64,000 nucleotides of DNA from Bordetella bronchialis (GTDB lineage: Bacteria > Pseudomonadota > Gammaproteobacteria > Burkholderiales > Burkholderiaceae_B), in NCBI RefSeq assembly GCF_001676705.1, contig NZ_CP016170.1, forward strand, positions 1,736,001 to 1,800,000. Reading direction: 5' to 3'. The notes below the pieces were generated by a model. That model did not search any database. It worked only from the letters and a program-made list of their open reading frames with translations, and was not told where the DNA came from. Of the stretch, positions 9,973 through 19,633 are shown piece by piece (the stretch's first letter is position 1; the number at the start of each line of letters is the position of its first letter). The translations under genes and the position numbers were made by a program.

Positions 9973-10161
9973 GCCCGTGGCCATCGGCGCGGATGCGCGC
10001 GCCGGCCCGGTGGCGGCCGGGAACCGGCGCCCGGATCATGCCGGCGACGGGCCGCCGTTCCATTTCCCCTATGCGTGCGCGATGCGGACGCGGCGATAAT
10101 CTTCGATCCCGTCCGGGTTGTTCCCGGGCGGCAAACAACCTGCAACCAAGAGGAAACTTGC

Positions 10162-10515
10162 ATGAGTTCGATCAAGCGCGTCAATGTTGAAAAGCGCCTG
10201 TCCGACATGGCCATCTACAACGGTGTGGCCTACCTGGCCGGCCAGGTGCCGGACGATGCCTCCCTGGACATCACCGGACAGACCCAGCAGGTGCTGGCCA
10301 CCATCGACCGCCTGCTGGCGGAAGCGGGCACCGACAAGAGCAAGATCCTGATGGCGCAGATCTTCGTCGCCAACATGAAGGAGTTCGACGGCATGAACAA
10401 GGCCTGGGACGCATGGGTCGCCCCGGGCAACGCGCCGCCGCGCGCCACGGTGGAAGCCCGGCTGGCCAATCCCGACTACAAGGTCGAGATCGTCGTCACC
10501 GCCGCCATCGGCTGA
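10162..10515 (+). CDS. RidA/YjgF/UK114-family protein
   Basis: The 117-residue protein starts MSSIKRVNVEKRLSDMAIY after an AAGAGGAAAC ribosome site. It shows VAYLAGQVPDD, the QTQQVLATIDRLLAEAG segment and PPRATVEARLANPDYKVEI. The arginine in that last stretch aligns with the catalytic one of RidA, which hydrolyses reactive enamine/imine intermediates. This looks like the YjgH/YoaB-like branch rather than classical RidA, so the substrate is uncertain. Confidence 0.88.
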   Translation: MSSIKRVNVEKRLSDMAIYNGVAYLAGQVPDDASLDITGQTQQVLATIDRLLAEAGTDKSKILMAQIFVANMKEFDGMNKAWDAWVAPGNAPPRATVEARLANPDYKVEIVVTAAIG

Positions 10516-10546
10516 GTTCCTGCCGCTCGCGGCGCGGTGGCTCCGG

Positions 10547-11380
10547 TCATCCCAGCCGCGACAGCGGATCCTGCCGGTAGTAGGTGCGCAACAGCCCATA
10601 CCACTCCGGCAGCGCGGCGGCCAGCGGCTCCGGATCGACGAAAAAAGATTCCGAACTGACGGCGAAGAATTCGCCTTCGTCGGTGGCCGCGTACGGATCC
10701 ATGGGCAGTTGCCCGTACCAGGGGTCGGCGTCTGGTCCTTCCGGGTCGATATGCGGCGGGATCGCCGCTTCCACCGCTTCCAGCGCCGCGGAAAACCGGT
10801 CCAGGCTGTCGTCCAGGACGCGCCGCCACAGGCGCGCGCTGAGCTCCGGCCGGCCCGCCAGGCTGGGCATGCCGTCGGCCTCGCCGCCCATCAGGTCCAG
10901 CTTGTGGGCGAATTCGTGGATGACCACATTGAAGGCGCCTTCGGCCAGGCGCGCGTCTTCCCAGGACAGCACCACCGGCCCGCCGTCCCAGGCTTCGCCG
11001 GCGGCGTCTTCCGTATATTCGTGGACCACGCCGATGTCGTCCTCGCGCCGGCGCGGAATGGCGAAGCCGCCGGGATAGACGATGATCTCGTCCCAGCCCT
11101 CGTACAGCGCCGTGGGCAGCTTCAGGATGGGCAAGGCGGCCTGCACCGCGATGGATAGGCACATGAAATCGGTCAGCGCCAGTCCGCGCGCGCCGTTCAT
11201 GGTCTTGCTGGCCAGCAGCCAGGCGGCGCGGGCGCGCAGCTCGGCGGTGTCCGCGGCATCCAGGCCGGCAAGGAAGGGGTAGGCGCGCAACACGTCCTCC
11301 CAGAGCGCCGGTTCGATGCGCGCCTGCACATCGGCGACGCGGGCGGCGGGCGCGCCGCGTCCTAGCAGCCATCGCAGCAT
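10547..11380 (-). CDS. mtfA: MtfA-family zinc-dependent peptidase
   Basis: The 277-residue form starts MLRWLLGRG with GGAGAA about 10 bases upstream; a start at 11404 is also possible. The metal site is VIHEFAHKLD (HExxH), followed by GEADGMPSL and a later EFFAVSSESFF glutamate. That architecture is the MtfA/DgsA anti-repressor family. In E. coli MtfA binds the glucose repressor Mlc and has aminopeptidase activity. No Mlc or PTS gene is nearby, so the role in this organism is open. It is convergent with the RidA-family gene. Confidence 0.87.
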   Translation of the reverse strand: MLRWLLGRGAPAARVADVQARIEPALWEDVLRAYPFLAGLDAADTAELRARAAWLLASKTMNGARGLALTDFMCLSIAVQAALPILKLPTALYEGWDEIIVYPGGFAIPRRREDDIGVVHEYTEDAAGEAWDGGPVVLSWEDARLAEGAFNVVIHEFAHKLDLMGGEADGMPSLAGRPELSARLWRRVLDDSLDRFSAALEAVEAAIPPHIDPEGPDADPWYGQLPMDPYAATDEGEFFAVSSESFFVDPEPLAAALPEWYGLLRTYYRQDPLSRLG

Positions 11381-11568
11381 AAGACGGGTTCTCCATATGT
11401 TCATGCCCATCGGCGGCGTCCACGCATGGGTCCCACCGCGACCGGACCGGGGGCGCCGCCGCGCCGGCCGGGCGGGGCGCACGAGCGCCTTCCAGGGGCG
11501 ACAGGCCCTAGTGTAGAGTGTCGGGATTCCGTCCCTGTTGCCTCGTTCCGTTTTTGTCGCCTGCGCCG

Positions 11569-13818
11569 ATGCCCGCGCCTTCCGATCACGATACTCCGAC
11601 GCCTTTCGACGCCGCGTGGTTCGACGAAGCCGCGGCTGGCCTGGACGCGCAGGCCTGCGCACAACTGCAAAAGGCCGTGGAATGGGCGGCGCCGCGCTTC
11701 GGCGATGAGCAGGCCCTGACGGGCGAGCCCCTGGCCGGCCACGCGGCGGGCGCGGCGCGCATCCTGGCAGGCTTGCAGACCGACGGGCCGACGCGCGCGG
11801 CCGCCGTGCTGGCGGCCCTGCCCGCGGACCTGACGGCGCCGGCGCCTTCGGGCCGGCATGACCCGGCCGCCGCGGAGTTCGGCCCGGAAGTCGCCCGCCT
11901 GGTGCAGGGCGCCCGCGCCTTGCTGCGCCTGGGCGCCGTGGCGCGGCTGGCCAGCGACAGCGCGGCCGACACCGGGTCGCAAAAGGAGATGCAGCGCAAG
12001 ATGCTGCTGGCCATGGCGGCGGACCTGCGTATCGTCCTGATGCGCCTGGCGTCGCGCCTGCAAAGCCTGCGCTGGCACGCCGCGTCCAAGACGCCTTGCC
12101 CGCCGGAACTGGCGCGGGAAACGCTGGATCTGTATGCGCCGCTGGCCAACCGCCTGGGCATATGGCAGCTCAAGTGGGAACTGGAAGACCTGGCGTTCCG
12201 CTTCCTGGACGCCGACCGCTACAAGGAGATCGCCCGCCTGTTGGAAGAAAAACGGGTGGAACGCGAGGCCTTCATCGCCGATGCCGTCGAACGCCTGCGC
12301 AGCGGCCTGCGCAAGGCCGGCATCGAGGCCGAGGTCAGCGGCCGGCCCAAGCATATCTACAGCATCTGGAACAAGATGCGCATCAAGAAGCTGGACTTCA
12401 ACCAGATGTACGACCTGCGTGCATTGCGGGTCATCGTCCGGGACGTCCGCGAGTGCTATACCGCGCTGGCGCTGGTGCACGAACTCTGGACGCCCTTGCT
12501 GGACGAGTTCGACGACTATATTTCGCGGCCCAAGCCCAATGGCTACCGTTCCCTGCACACGGTGGTGATGGACAAGGACGGGCGGCCGTTCGAAGTACAG
12601 ATCCGCACGCAGGACATGCACCAGTTCGCGGAATACGGGATGGCCGCGCATTGGCGCTATAAGGAGGCCGGCGCCAAGGGCGGGCAGGTGGCCGCGTCCA
12701 GCGACTACGACCGGCAGCTTTCCTGGATGCGGCAGTTGCTGGCCTGGAATGCCGACCTGGACGCCGGTCCCGCGCCGCCGGCGCAGGCCGCGGGACCGGC
12801 CCCGGCCGCCGCGCCGCATCCCCGGCCCGCGGAACACATTTACGTGCTGACGCCGCAGGCGCGGGTGATCGAATTGCCCGCCGGTTCCACGCCTGTCGAT
12901 TTCGCCTATCACCTGCATACCGACCTGGGCCACCGCTGCCGCGGCGCCCGGGTGGACGGCCAGATGGTGCCGCTGCAAACCCGGCTGGCCACGGGCCAGA
13001 CCGTGGAAATCGTCGCCGCCAAGGCGGGCGGCCCGTCGCGCGACTGGCTGAATCCGCAGCTGGGTTTCCTGGCCAGCCCGCGCGCCCGCGCCAAGGTGCG
13101 CAATTGGTTCAATGCCATCGAGCTGCAGCAACGCATCACGCAGGGCCAGGCGCTGGTCGAAAAGGAATTGCAGCGCCTGGGCAAGACCGCGGTGAACCTG
13201 GAACAGCTGGCGCAGCAGCTGGGTTTCGCGCGGGCCGACGACCTGTACGTGGCCGCGGCCAAGGATGAATTCAGCCTCAGGCAGATCGACGCCGTTTTCC
13301 AGCAGCCCGCGGAGCCCGCGGAAGAGCCCGGCGTCATCACGCATGCCAGCCGCGCGGAAAGCACGGAGAAAAGCGGCAAGAGCGGGGTGCTGGTGGTGGG
13401 CGTGGGTTCGCTCATGACGCAGCTGGCGCGCTGCTGCCGGCCGGCCCCGCCGGATGCCATCGTCGGTTTCGTCACGCGCGGCCGCGGGGTGTCCATCCAT
13501 CGTACCGATTGCCACAGCTACGCTGCCCTGGCCGAGCGCGAGCCCGAACGGGTCATCGAGGTCGCCTGGGGGGAGACCGGCAATACCGTCTATCCCGTCG
13601 ACATCAGCGTGCGGGCGCACGATCGCTCCGGGCTGCTGCGCGACCTGTCCGAAGTCTTCGCCCGCTTGCGGCTGAATGTGATCGGGGTCAACACGCAAAG
13701 CCGCAATTCCTTGGCCCATATGGTGTTCACCGTGGAGGTCCATGGCGGCGAAGCCCTGTCGCGGGCCCTGGCCGCCCTGGCCGAAGTTCCCGGGGTGACG
13801 GGCGCGGCGCGCAAATAG
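11569..13818 (+). CDS. relA: GTP pyrophosphokinase RelA, (p)ppGpp synthetase I
   Basis: The 749-residue RSH protein starts at MPAPSDHDTP. The N-terminal hydrolase region is degenerate: where active enzymes have HD, this reads AAAVLAALPADL, so hydrolysis should be lost. The synthetase domain (about residues 250-370) has GRPKHIYSIWNKM, YDLRALRVIV and EFDDYISRPKPNGYRSLHT. The EFDD (about residue 313) is the EXDD form found in mono-functional RelA. A TGS domain (HIYVLTPQARVIELPAGSTP) and a C-terminal ACT domain follow. It makes the alarmone at stalled ribosomes during amino acid starvation. Confidence 0.95.
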   Translation: MPAPSDHDTPTPFDAAWFDEAAAGLDAQACAQLQKAVEWAAPRFGDEQALTGEPLAGHAAGAARILAGLQTDGPTRAAAVLAALPADLTAPAPSGRHDPAAAEFGPEVARLVQGARALLRLGAVARLASDSAADTGSQKEMQRKMLLAMAADLRIVLMRLASRLQSLRWHAASKTPCPPELARETLDLYAPLANRLGIWQLKWELEDLAFRFLDADRYKEIARLLEEKRVEREAFIADAVERLRSGLRKAGIEAEVSGRPKHIYSIWNKMRIKKLDFNQMYDLRALRVIVRDVRECYTALALVHELWTPLLDEFDDYISRPKPNGYRSLHTVVMDKDGRPFEVQIRTQDMHQFAEYGMAAHWRYKEAGAKGGQVAASSDYDRQLSWMRQLLAWNADLDAGPAPPAQAAGPAPAAAPHPRPAEHIYVLTPQARVIELPAGSTPVDFAYHLHTDLGHRCRGARVDGQMVPLQTRLATGQTVEIVAAKAGGPSRDWLNPQLGFLASPRARAKVRNWFNAIELQQRITQGQALVEKELQRLGKTAVNLEQLAQQLGFARADDLYVAAAKDEFSLRQIDAVFQQPAEPAEEPGVITHASRAESTEKSGKSGVLVVGVGSLMTQLARCCRPAPPDAIVGFVTRGRGVSIHRTDCHSYAALAEREPERVIEVAWGETGNTVYPVDISVRAHDRSGLLRDLSEVFARLRLNVIGVNTQSRNSLAHMVFTVEVHGGEALSRALAALAEVPGVTGAARK

Positions 13819-13930
13819 TAGCTGCCAGGTAGTCGCGCACTGGGCAGGTGGCGGCCTGCCGGGGGCCGCCATAGACTGCGCGGGGGGCGCCGGCCTACAC
13901 TGGCGGTTTTGACGAACAAGGCGCAAGCCC

Positions 13931-15082
13931 ATGGATACCCGTCGCTGGCTGGAAACGCTGGTCGGTTTCGACACCACCAGCCGCAATTCCAATCTGGCTC
14001 TTATCGAAACCGCGCGCGACTGGCTCAAGGAGCAGGGCGTGCAGGCCTGGCTGGTCCACAACGACGACCAGACCAAGGCCAATCTGTTCGCCACGCTGCC
14101 CGGCCGCGATGGCGGCGAGCAAGGGGGCATCGTGCTGTCCGGCCACACGGACGTCGTGCCGGTGGACGGCCAGCAATGGAGCGGCGACCCCTTCGTCCTG
14201 CGCGAACAGGACGGCCGCCTGTACGGCCGCGGGGCCTGCGACATGAAGGGGTTCATCGCGACGGCCCTGGCCATGGTGCCGGAATTCCTGTCCATGCCCC
14301 GCGCCAAGCCCCTGCACCTGGCGTTCTCCTTCGACGAAGAGGTCGGCTGCGCCGGCGCGCCCTTCATGCTGGCGGACCTGCGCGACCGCGGCATCCGGCC
14401 CGAAGGCTGCGTGGTGGGCGAGCCTACCGGCATGCAGGTGGTCGTGGCGCACAAGGGCATCAATCTCTACCGTTGCCGGGTGCACGGCAAGGCGGCGCAT
14501 TCCTCGCTGACCCCGCATGGCTGCAATGCCATCGAATACGCCGCCCGGCTCATCTGCCATATCCGCGACGTGGCCGATGCCTATAAGGCCAAGGGGCCTT
14601 ACGACACCTTCTACGACGTGCCTTTCAGCACCTTGACCACCAACCTGATCCGTGGCGGCATCGCCGTGAACACCATTCCGGACGACTGCGAATTCGCCTA
14701 TGAATTCCGCAACCTGCCCGGTATCGCCCCCGACGACATCCAGCGCGAAATCCAGCGCTACGTGGACGAGGTGCTGCTGCCCCGCATGCGAAGCGAATTC
14801 CCCGAAGCCCGCATCGATATCGAGCGCGGCCCCGCGGCGCCGGGACTGGAGGCCTCGGAACAGGCCGCCATCACCCAGCTGGTGCGGGCCCTGATGCGCG
14901 ACAGCGCCACGCGCAAGGTCGCCTACGGCACGGAAGCCGGCCTGTTCCAGGGCATGGGCATCCCCACCGTGGTCTGCGGCCCGGGGCACATCGCCCAGGC
15001 GCACAAGCCGGACGAATTCGTCGCGGTGGACCAGCTCGATGCCTGCGCGACCTTCCTGCGCCGGGTCGGACAGTCGCTCTAG
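13931..15082 (+). CDS. argE: Acetylornithine deacetylase ArgE
   Basis: The 383-residue M20-family metalloamidase removes acetyl from N-acetylornithine in arginine synthesis. LSGHTDVVPVDGQQW supplies the first zinc histidine, GACDMKG the bridging aspartate, and FSFDEEVGCAGA the catalytic glutamate pair. EPTGMQVVVAHKG and the late GPGHIAQAHKPDEFV histidine complete the site. Length and motifs match ArgE. It lies 117 bases before trpB. No arginine gene neighbours it. Confidence 0.93.
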   Translation: MDTRRWLETLVGFDTTSRNSNLALIETARDWLKEQGVQAWLVHNDDQTKANLFATLPGRDGGEQGGIVLSGHTDVVPVDGQQWSGDPFVLREQDGRLYGRGACDMKGFIATALAMVPEFLSMPRAKPLHLAFSFDEEVGCAGAPFMLADLRDRGIRPEGCVVGEPTGMQVVVAHKGINLYRCRVHGKAAHSSLTPHGCNAIEYAARLICHIRDVADAYKAKGPYDTFYDVPFSTLTTNLIRGGIAVNTIPDDCEFAYEFRNLPGIAPDDIQREIQRYVDEVLLPRMRSEFPEARIDIERGPAAPGLEASEQAAITQLVRALMRDSATRKVAYGTEAGLFQGMGIPTVVCGPGHIAQAHKPDEFVAVDQLDACATFLRRVGQSL

Positions 15083-15198
15083 GCGCCCGGCCGGCGCCCA
15101 CGGCCGCCGACTTGCGGTCAGGTAAAATAATGGGTTGCTAAATTGGCGGCTGGCCCCAAACCCGGCCGTCCGCTTTCCCGCGGTGCCGGGGGGATAAA

Positions 15199-16413
15199 GT
15201 GGTGAAACCGGTGGTGAAACCTTACGACTTTCCTGACGCCCAGGGCCATTTCGGTCCCTATGGCGGCGTGTTCGTGGCGGAAACGCTCATGCACGCGCTC
15301 GATGAACTGCGCGCGGCCTACGATCGTTTCCGCGTCGATCCGCAGTTCATCGAAGAGTTCAACTACGAACTCAAGCACTTCGTCGGCCGCCCCAGCCCCG
15401 TCTACCATGCCCGCCGCTGGTCCCAGGAACTGGGCGGCGCGCAGATCTGGTTCAAGCGCGAAGACCTCAACCACACCGGTGCGCACAAGGTCAATAACTG
15501 TATCGGCCAGGCCCTGCTGGCCCGCCGCATGGGCAAGCCCCGCGTCATCGCCGAAACCGGCGCCGGCCAGCACGGCGTGGCTACCGCCACGGTGGCGGCG
15601 CGCTATGGCATGGAATGCGTGGTCTACATGGGCAGCGAGGACATCCGCCGCCAGGCATCCAACATGTATCGCATGAAGCTGCTGGGCGCCACCGTTGTTC
15701 CTGTGGAGTCCGGATCGCGCACACTGAAGGACGCCCTGAACGAGGCCATGCGCGACTGGGTCACCAACATCGGCAACACCTTCTACATCATCGGCACGGT
15801 GGCGGGGCCGGACCCGTACCCACGCATGGTCCGCGATTTCCAGACCGTCATCGGCAATGAATGCCTGTGGCAGATGCCCGAGGAAGCCGGCCGCCAGCCC
15901 GATATCGTCATCGCGGCCGTAGGCGGCGGCTCCAACGCCATGGGGATTTTCCACCCTTATATCCCGCATGAATCCGTGCAACTGATTGGCGTGGAAGCCG
16001 CCGGCGAGGGCATGGACAGCGGCCGGCATGCCGCCTCCATCGCCGCCGGCCAGGTCGGGGTATTGCACGGCAACCGCACCTATGTGATCCAGAACGCCGA
16101 CGGCCAGGTGCAGGAAACGCATTCGGTGTCGGCGGGCCTGGACTACCCCGGCGTCGGTCCCGAGCACGCCTGGCTGAAGGACAGCGGCCGCGCCTCCTAC
16201 GTGGGCGTGACCGACGACGAGGCCCTCAAGGCTTTCCACGATTGCTGCCGCATCGAAGGCATCATGCCGGCGCTGGAATCCTCGCATGCCATCGCGCACG
16301 CGGTGCGCCTGGCGCCCACCCTGCCCAAGGACAAGCACATCCTGGTGTGCCTGTCGGGGCGCGGCGACAAGGACATGCACACCGTGGCCGAGCGCGCGGG
16401 CCTGGCGCTGTAA
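15199..16413 (+). CDS. trpB: Tryptophan synthase beta chain
   Basis: The 404-residue PLP enzyme joins indole and serine to form tryptophan. A GTG start at 15199 follows GGGGGGATAAA; the GTG at 15202 is equally possible. [17 protein letters not shown] carries the PLP lysine and [14 protein letters not shown] binds the phosphate. LNHTGAHK and [14 protein letters not shown] line the active site. trpA starts 21 bases downstream. trpF, which often precedes trpB in Burkholderiales, is absent and argE sits there instead. Confidence 0.97.
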   Translation: MVKPVVKPYDFPDAQGHFGPYGGVFVAETLMHALDELRAAYDRFRVDPQFIEEFNYELKHFVGRPSPVYHARRWSQELGGAQIWFKREDLNHTGAHKVNNCIGQALLARRMGKPRVIAETGAGQHGVATATVAARYGMECVVYMGSEDIRRQASNMYRMKLLGATVVPVESGSRTLKDALNEAMRDWVTNIGNTFYIIGTVAGPDPYPRMVRDFQTVIGNECLWQMPEEAGRQPDIVIAAVGGGSNAMGIFHPYIPHESVQLIGVEAAGEGMDSGRHAASIAAGQVGVLHGNRTYVIQNADGQVQETHSVSAGLDYPGVGPEHAWLKDSGRASYVGVTDDEALKAFHDCCRIEGIMPALESSHAIAHAVRLAPTLPKDKHILVCLSGRGDKDMHTVAERAGLAL

Positions 16414-16434
16414 ATCGACAGTGGTAATGACAGC

Positions 16435-17292
16435 ATGACATCCCGACAAGACCGTATTGCCGCTGCTTTTTCCCGTGCCCGCGCCGACAGCCGCGCCGCG
16501 CTGATCCCCTACGTTGCCGCGGGCGATCCTTCGCCGGCGTCCTGCGTGCCCTTGATGCACGCCCTGGTGGAAGCGGGCGCGGACATCATCGAACTGGGCG
16601 TGCCCTTTTCCGATCCCATGGCCGACGGCCCGGTGATCCAGCGCGCCACCGAACGCGCCATCGCCCAGGGCATGAGCCTGCGCGGGGTGCTGGACGCGGT
16701 GCGCCAGTTCCGCACCCGCGACCAGGACACCCCCGTTGTGTTGATGGGGTATGCCAACCCCATCGAGCGCATGGGCCATGCCGCCTTCGCCGACGCGGCG
16801 GCCGCCGCCGGCGTCGATGGCGTCCTGGTCGTCGACTATCCGCCGGAAGAGGTCCAGGCCTTCGCCGACCTGCTCGGCGGCAAGGGCATCGCGCCGATCT
16901 TCCTGCTTGCGCCCACCACGACCGATGCCCGCATCCAGGCGGTCGGCAAGGTGGCGCGCGGCTATGCCTACTATGTGTCACTCAAGGGCGTTACCGGCGC
17001 CGGCCACCTGGACACCGATGACGTCGCCCGCCAACTCGCCAACATCCGCCGCCACGTTCATATTCCCATCGGCGTGGGCTTCGGCATCCGCGACGCCGCC
17101 AGCGCCCAGCGCGTGGCCCAGGTCGCCGACGCGGTGGTGATAGGCAGCAAGCTCATCGAAACCATGGAACAGGCGGTGGCGGGCGCCACCGCGGACAAGC
17201 GCGACCAGGCGGCCATCGCGGCCGCGCGGGAATGGCTGGGCGGCATCCGCTCGGCATTGGACCAGGCCAGGCGCGGCCCCGCCGCCGCCTAG
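16435..17292 (+). CDS. trpA: Tryptophan synthase alpha chain
   Basis: The 285-residue TIM-barrel subunit cleaves indole-3-glycerol phosphate and channels indole to Trp[19 protein letters not shown] contains the catalytic Glu and Asp. [12 protein letters not shown] and [12 protein letters not shown] bind the phosphate. It follows trpB closely and precedes accD by 30 bases, so the three are probably co-transcribed, a common betaproteobacterial order. Confidence 0.97.
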   Translation: MTSRQDRIAAAFSRARADSRAALIPYVAAGDPSPASCVPLMHALVEAGADIIELGVPFSDPMADGPVIQRATERAIAQGMSLRGVLDAVRQFRTRDQDTPVVLMGYANPIERMGHAAFADAAAAAGVDGVLVVDYPPEEVQAFADLLGGKGIAPIFLLAPTTTDARIQAVGKVARGYAYYVSLKGVTGAGHLDTDDVARQLANIRRHVHIPIGVGFGIRDAASAQRVAQVADAVVIGSKLIETMEQAVAGATADKRDQAAIAAAREWLGGIRSALDQARRGPAAA

Positions 17293-17322
17293 GCCTGTCA
17301 TCATCAGGACAACAAACAAACA

Positions 17323-18201
17323 ATGAGCTGGATCGAAAAACTCCTGCCTCCGCGCATCAATAAAACCACCGAACCCAGCGCGCGCCGCGTGCCCGAAGGG
17401 CTGTGGGTCAAATGCCCGGCCTGCGAATCGGTGCTGTACAACGAGGACCTGGCCGCCAATCTGCATGTCTGCCCCAAGTGCGACCATCACATGCGCATCG
17501 GCGCCCGTGCGCGCATCGACTCGCTGCTGGATCTGGAAGGGCGGGTCGAGATCGGCCAGACCATCCGGTCCGTCGACACGCTCAAGTTCAAGGACAGCCG
17601 CAAGTACCCGGAGCGCCTGCAGGAAGCCGTCAAGCAGACCGGCGAAACCGACGCCCTGGTCGTCGTCAGCGGTTCGATCCGCAGCGTGCCCGCCGTGGTG
17701 GCCTGCTTCGAATTCGAATTCATGGGTGGCTCCATGGGCTCGGTGGTGGGCGAGCGCTTCGCCCGAGGCGCCCAGGCTGCCCTGGATCAGAAGACGGGTT
17801 TCATCTGTGTCGCCGCTTCCGGCGGCGCGCGCATGCAGGAAAGCCTGCTGTCGCTGATGCAGATGGCCAAGACCAACGCCATGCTGACCCGCCTGTCGGC
17901 GGCCGGCCTGCCTTTCATCAGCGTCCTGACGGATCCGACCATGGGTGGCGTATCGGCCAGCTTCGCCTTCATGGGCGACGTCGTCATCGCCGAGCCCAAG
18001 GCGCTCATCGGCTTTGCCGGGCCGCGCGTCATCGAGCAGACCGTGCGGGAAAAGCTGCCTGAAGGCTTCCAGCGCGCCGAGTTCCTGCTGCAGAAGGGCG
18101 CGGTGGACATGGTGGTGGATCGACGGCAGTTGCGCGAGGAAATCGCGCGCCTGCTGGCGCTGTTGACGCGGCAATCCGCCGACGTCGTCGCGGCTGCCTG
18201 A
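17323..18201 (+). CDS. accD: Acetyl-CoA carboxylase carboxyltransferase subunit beta
   Basis: The 292-residue subunit, with AccA, transfers CO2 from carboxybiotin to acetyl-CoA, the first committed step of fatty-acid synthesis. The N-terminal four-cysteine zinc finger is CPACESVLY ... HVCPKCDHH. The crotonase core has [17 protein letters not shown] and [17 protein letters not shown]. Length and motifs are standard. In many relatives folC follows accD; here a 282-base gap and pagL follow. Confidence 0.97.
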   Translation: MSWIEKLLPPRINKTTEPSARRVPEGLWVKCPACESVLYNEDLAANLHVCPKCDHHMRIGARARIDSLLDLEGRVEIGQTIRSVDTLKFKDSRKYPERLQEAVKQTGETDALVVVSGSIRSVPAVVACFEFEFMGGSMGSVVGERFARGAQAALDQKTGFICVAASGGARMQESLLSLMQMAKTNAMLTRLSAAGLPFISVLTDPTMGGVSASFAFMGDVVIAEPKALIGFAGPRVIEQTVREKLPEGFQRAEFLLQKGAVDMVVDRRQLREEIARLLALLTRQSADVVAAA

Positions 18202-18483
18202 TCCGGCCGACGCGTACAGGCCTTCGGGGCCGCTACTTGCTGGAGCCGCCGCGGCCTATGCGCGCGGAATCCTTCCAACAAGGCGGCTTCCATCGTGCCC
18301 TGCCAGCGGTCCTCGCGGCATGCATCGGTATCTCGCGGACCGCGGGCCCCGATTGGTCGGAGCCGCGGAATTCTGTTTTCCCCGTCAACGTGGCCGAATC
18401 GTCACAGTGCCGCTTGGTCGAGGCCGCGGTTTTCTGATAAGTTACACAATCTTTTGTTTTCTCTATTCTGGCTGGAGTTGCCC

Positions 18484-19032
18484 ATGAACCGTGGTCATAA
18501 AAACAAAATCGTCGCAGGCGCGCTGACCGCGTTGGCGATGGCATGTGCGATGCCTTTGGCGCAGGCACAAACGCGCTCCAACGGCGGGGTCAGCGTGCAG
18601 ATGGGCGTGGGCGAGAAATACAACCGCACCACCCTGAACTACGAAACCGCGCCCCTGTGGAATTACGATTTCGGCGGTGGCTGGGGCCGGCTGGACCTGA
18701 CGGGCGAACTGGGCGTCGCCTACTGGTGGGCCCACCAAGGCGCGCATCCCAGCAGCGCCTGGCAGCTCAACGCCATTCCCATGTTCCGCTGGTGGCTGAC
18801 CGACCGCTTCTTCGTCGAAGGCGGCGTGGGCCCGACGGTATTCAACAAGACGCGCTTCGCGGACAAGACCATCAGCACGGCCTTCCAGTTCGGCGACCAT
18901 ATCGGCCTGGGTTTCCAACTGACGGAATCCAGCCGGATCAGCCTGCGTTATTCGCATTTCTCCAATGCCAGCATCAAGACGCCCAACCCGGGCCTGGATG
19001 TGACCCAGCTGACCTACACCTATCTGTTCTGA
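18484..19032 (+). CDS. pagL: Lipid A 3-O-deacylase PagL
   Basis: The 182-residue outer-membrane enzyme removes the 3-position acyl chain from lipid A, which can lower immune recognition. A signal peptide (residues 1-28, cleaved near AQAQ) precedes an eight-strand beta-barrel pattern of alternating hydrophobic residues. The protein ends in a C-terminal phenylalanine. The catalytic pair is His158 and Ser160 in RYSHFSNASIKTPNPG. An acidic Asp172 lies 14 residues on, the spacing of the third active residue in Pseudomonas PagL. It is followed by a strong terminator. The gene looks intact. Confidence 0.88.
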   Translation: MNRGHKNKIVAGALTALAMACAMPLAQAQTRSNGGVSVQMGVGEKYNRTTLNYETAPLWNYDFGGGWGRLDLTGELGVAYWWAHQGAHPSSAWQLNAIPMFRWWLTDRFFVEGGVGPTVFNKTRFADKTISTAFQFGDHIGLGFQLTESSRISLRYSHFSNASIKTPNPGLDVTQLTYTYLF

Positions 19033-19075
19033 CCGGGCCGTGCTCCCGCCAAGGGCGGGCGCAAACGGAAAGCAG

Positions 19076-19124
19076 AAAGGCCTGCACGCGCGACGGTGCT
19101 TCCGTCTGGCGTGCAGGCCTTTTT
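19076..19124 (+). terminator. Rho-independent terminator after pagL
   Basis: AAAGGCCTGCACGC (19076-19089) pairs with GCGTGCAGGCCTTT (19109-19122), and a TTTTT run follows. The minus strand also ends in a short T-rich stretch, so it may stop the converging DoxX operon as well. Confidence 0.88.
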
Positions 19125-19139
19125 GCTATCTATCGCCTT

Positions 19140-19619
19140 TTACCGACGCCGGCCCAGGCGCGTGTCCACGGCATAGGCGCCGCCGCCGCGCGCCGTCATA
19201 TACAGCGCCAGGAAACCCATCAGGACGGGGAACTCGATGCCGCGGTCGATCCACGGCCAGGTGGGGCCCAGGGCATAGCTGATTGCCACCATCTCCACCG
19301 CGAACAGCAGCGCCATCGCGCGGGTGCACCATCCCAGCGCCAGCATGAGCGCGCCGCCGGTTTCCAGCAGCATGACCAGGAACGCCAGCTGTGGCGCGAA
19401 GGGCAGGCCGATCACGTTGCGGATCAGGTTGATGGATCCCGCCATGGGATCGGCCATGGAGCCATGCGAGGCCCCCAGGGCCTTGGGCAGTCCATGCGTG
19501 AACAGGACGACCGCGAATGCGATGCGCAACAGGGCATACAGCCCGGGTTCGAGCCCGGTCATGCGGGTGCCCAGGGCGGCGAAAACGCCGCCCGGAATCG
19601 ATAGGGGTTTGCTGGTCAT
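19140..19619 (-). CDS. DoxX-family membrane protein
   Basis: The 159-residue protein has four hydrophobic helices with ARIAFAVVLFTHGLPKAL-like and LLETGGALMLALGWCTR segments typical of DoxX/DoxD relatives (start MTSKPLSIPGG after GGAGG). Family members are small inner-membrane proteins of mostly unknown role, some tied to quinone or thiol redox chemistry. It is the last gene of an SDR-DUF1097-DoxX operon with 12-14 base gaps. Confidence 0.85.
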   Translation of the reverse strand: MTSKPLSIPGGVFAALGTRMTGLEPGLYALLRIAFAVVLFTHGLPKALGASHGSMADPMAGSINLIRNVIGLPFAPQLAFLVMLLETGGALMLALGWCTRAMALLFAVEMVAISYALGPTWPWIDRGIEFPVLMGFLALYMTARGGGAYAVDTRLGRRR

Positions 19620-19633
19620 GGTTAACCTCCGGG

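Noticed and set aside
11401..14463. A 1020-codon minus-strand frame opposite relA and argE
   Set aside because: relA and argE have complete catalytic motifs on the plus strand. The antisense product is low-complexity with no recognisable fold.
15112..15128. TTGCGG ... TAAAAT as a trpB promoter
   Set aside because: The two hexamers are only 5 bases apart, which cannot form a promoter. The TAAAAT alone is not enough.
18202..18483. Possible small gene between accD and pagL (about 66 codons on plus)
   Set aside because: No ribosome site, no coding-like composition and no recognisable motif. Better read as pagL promoter region.
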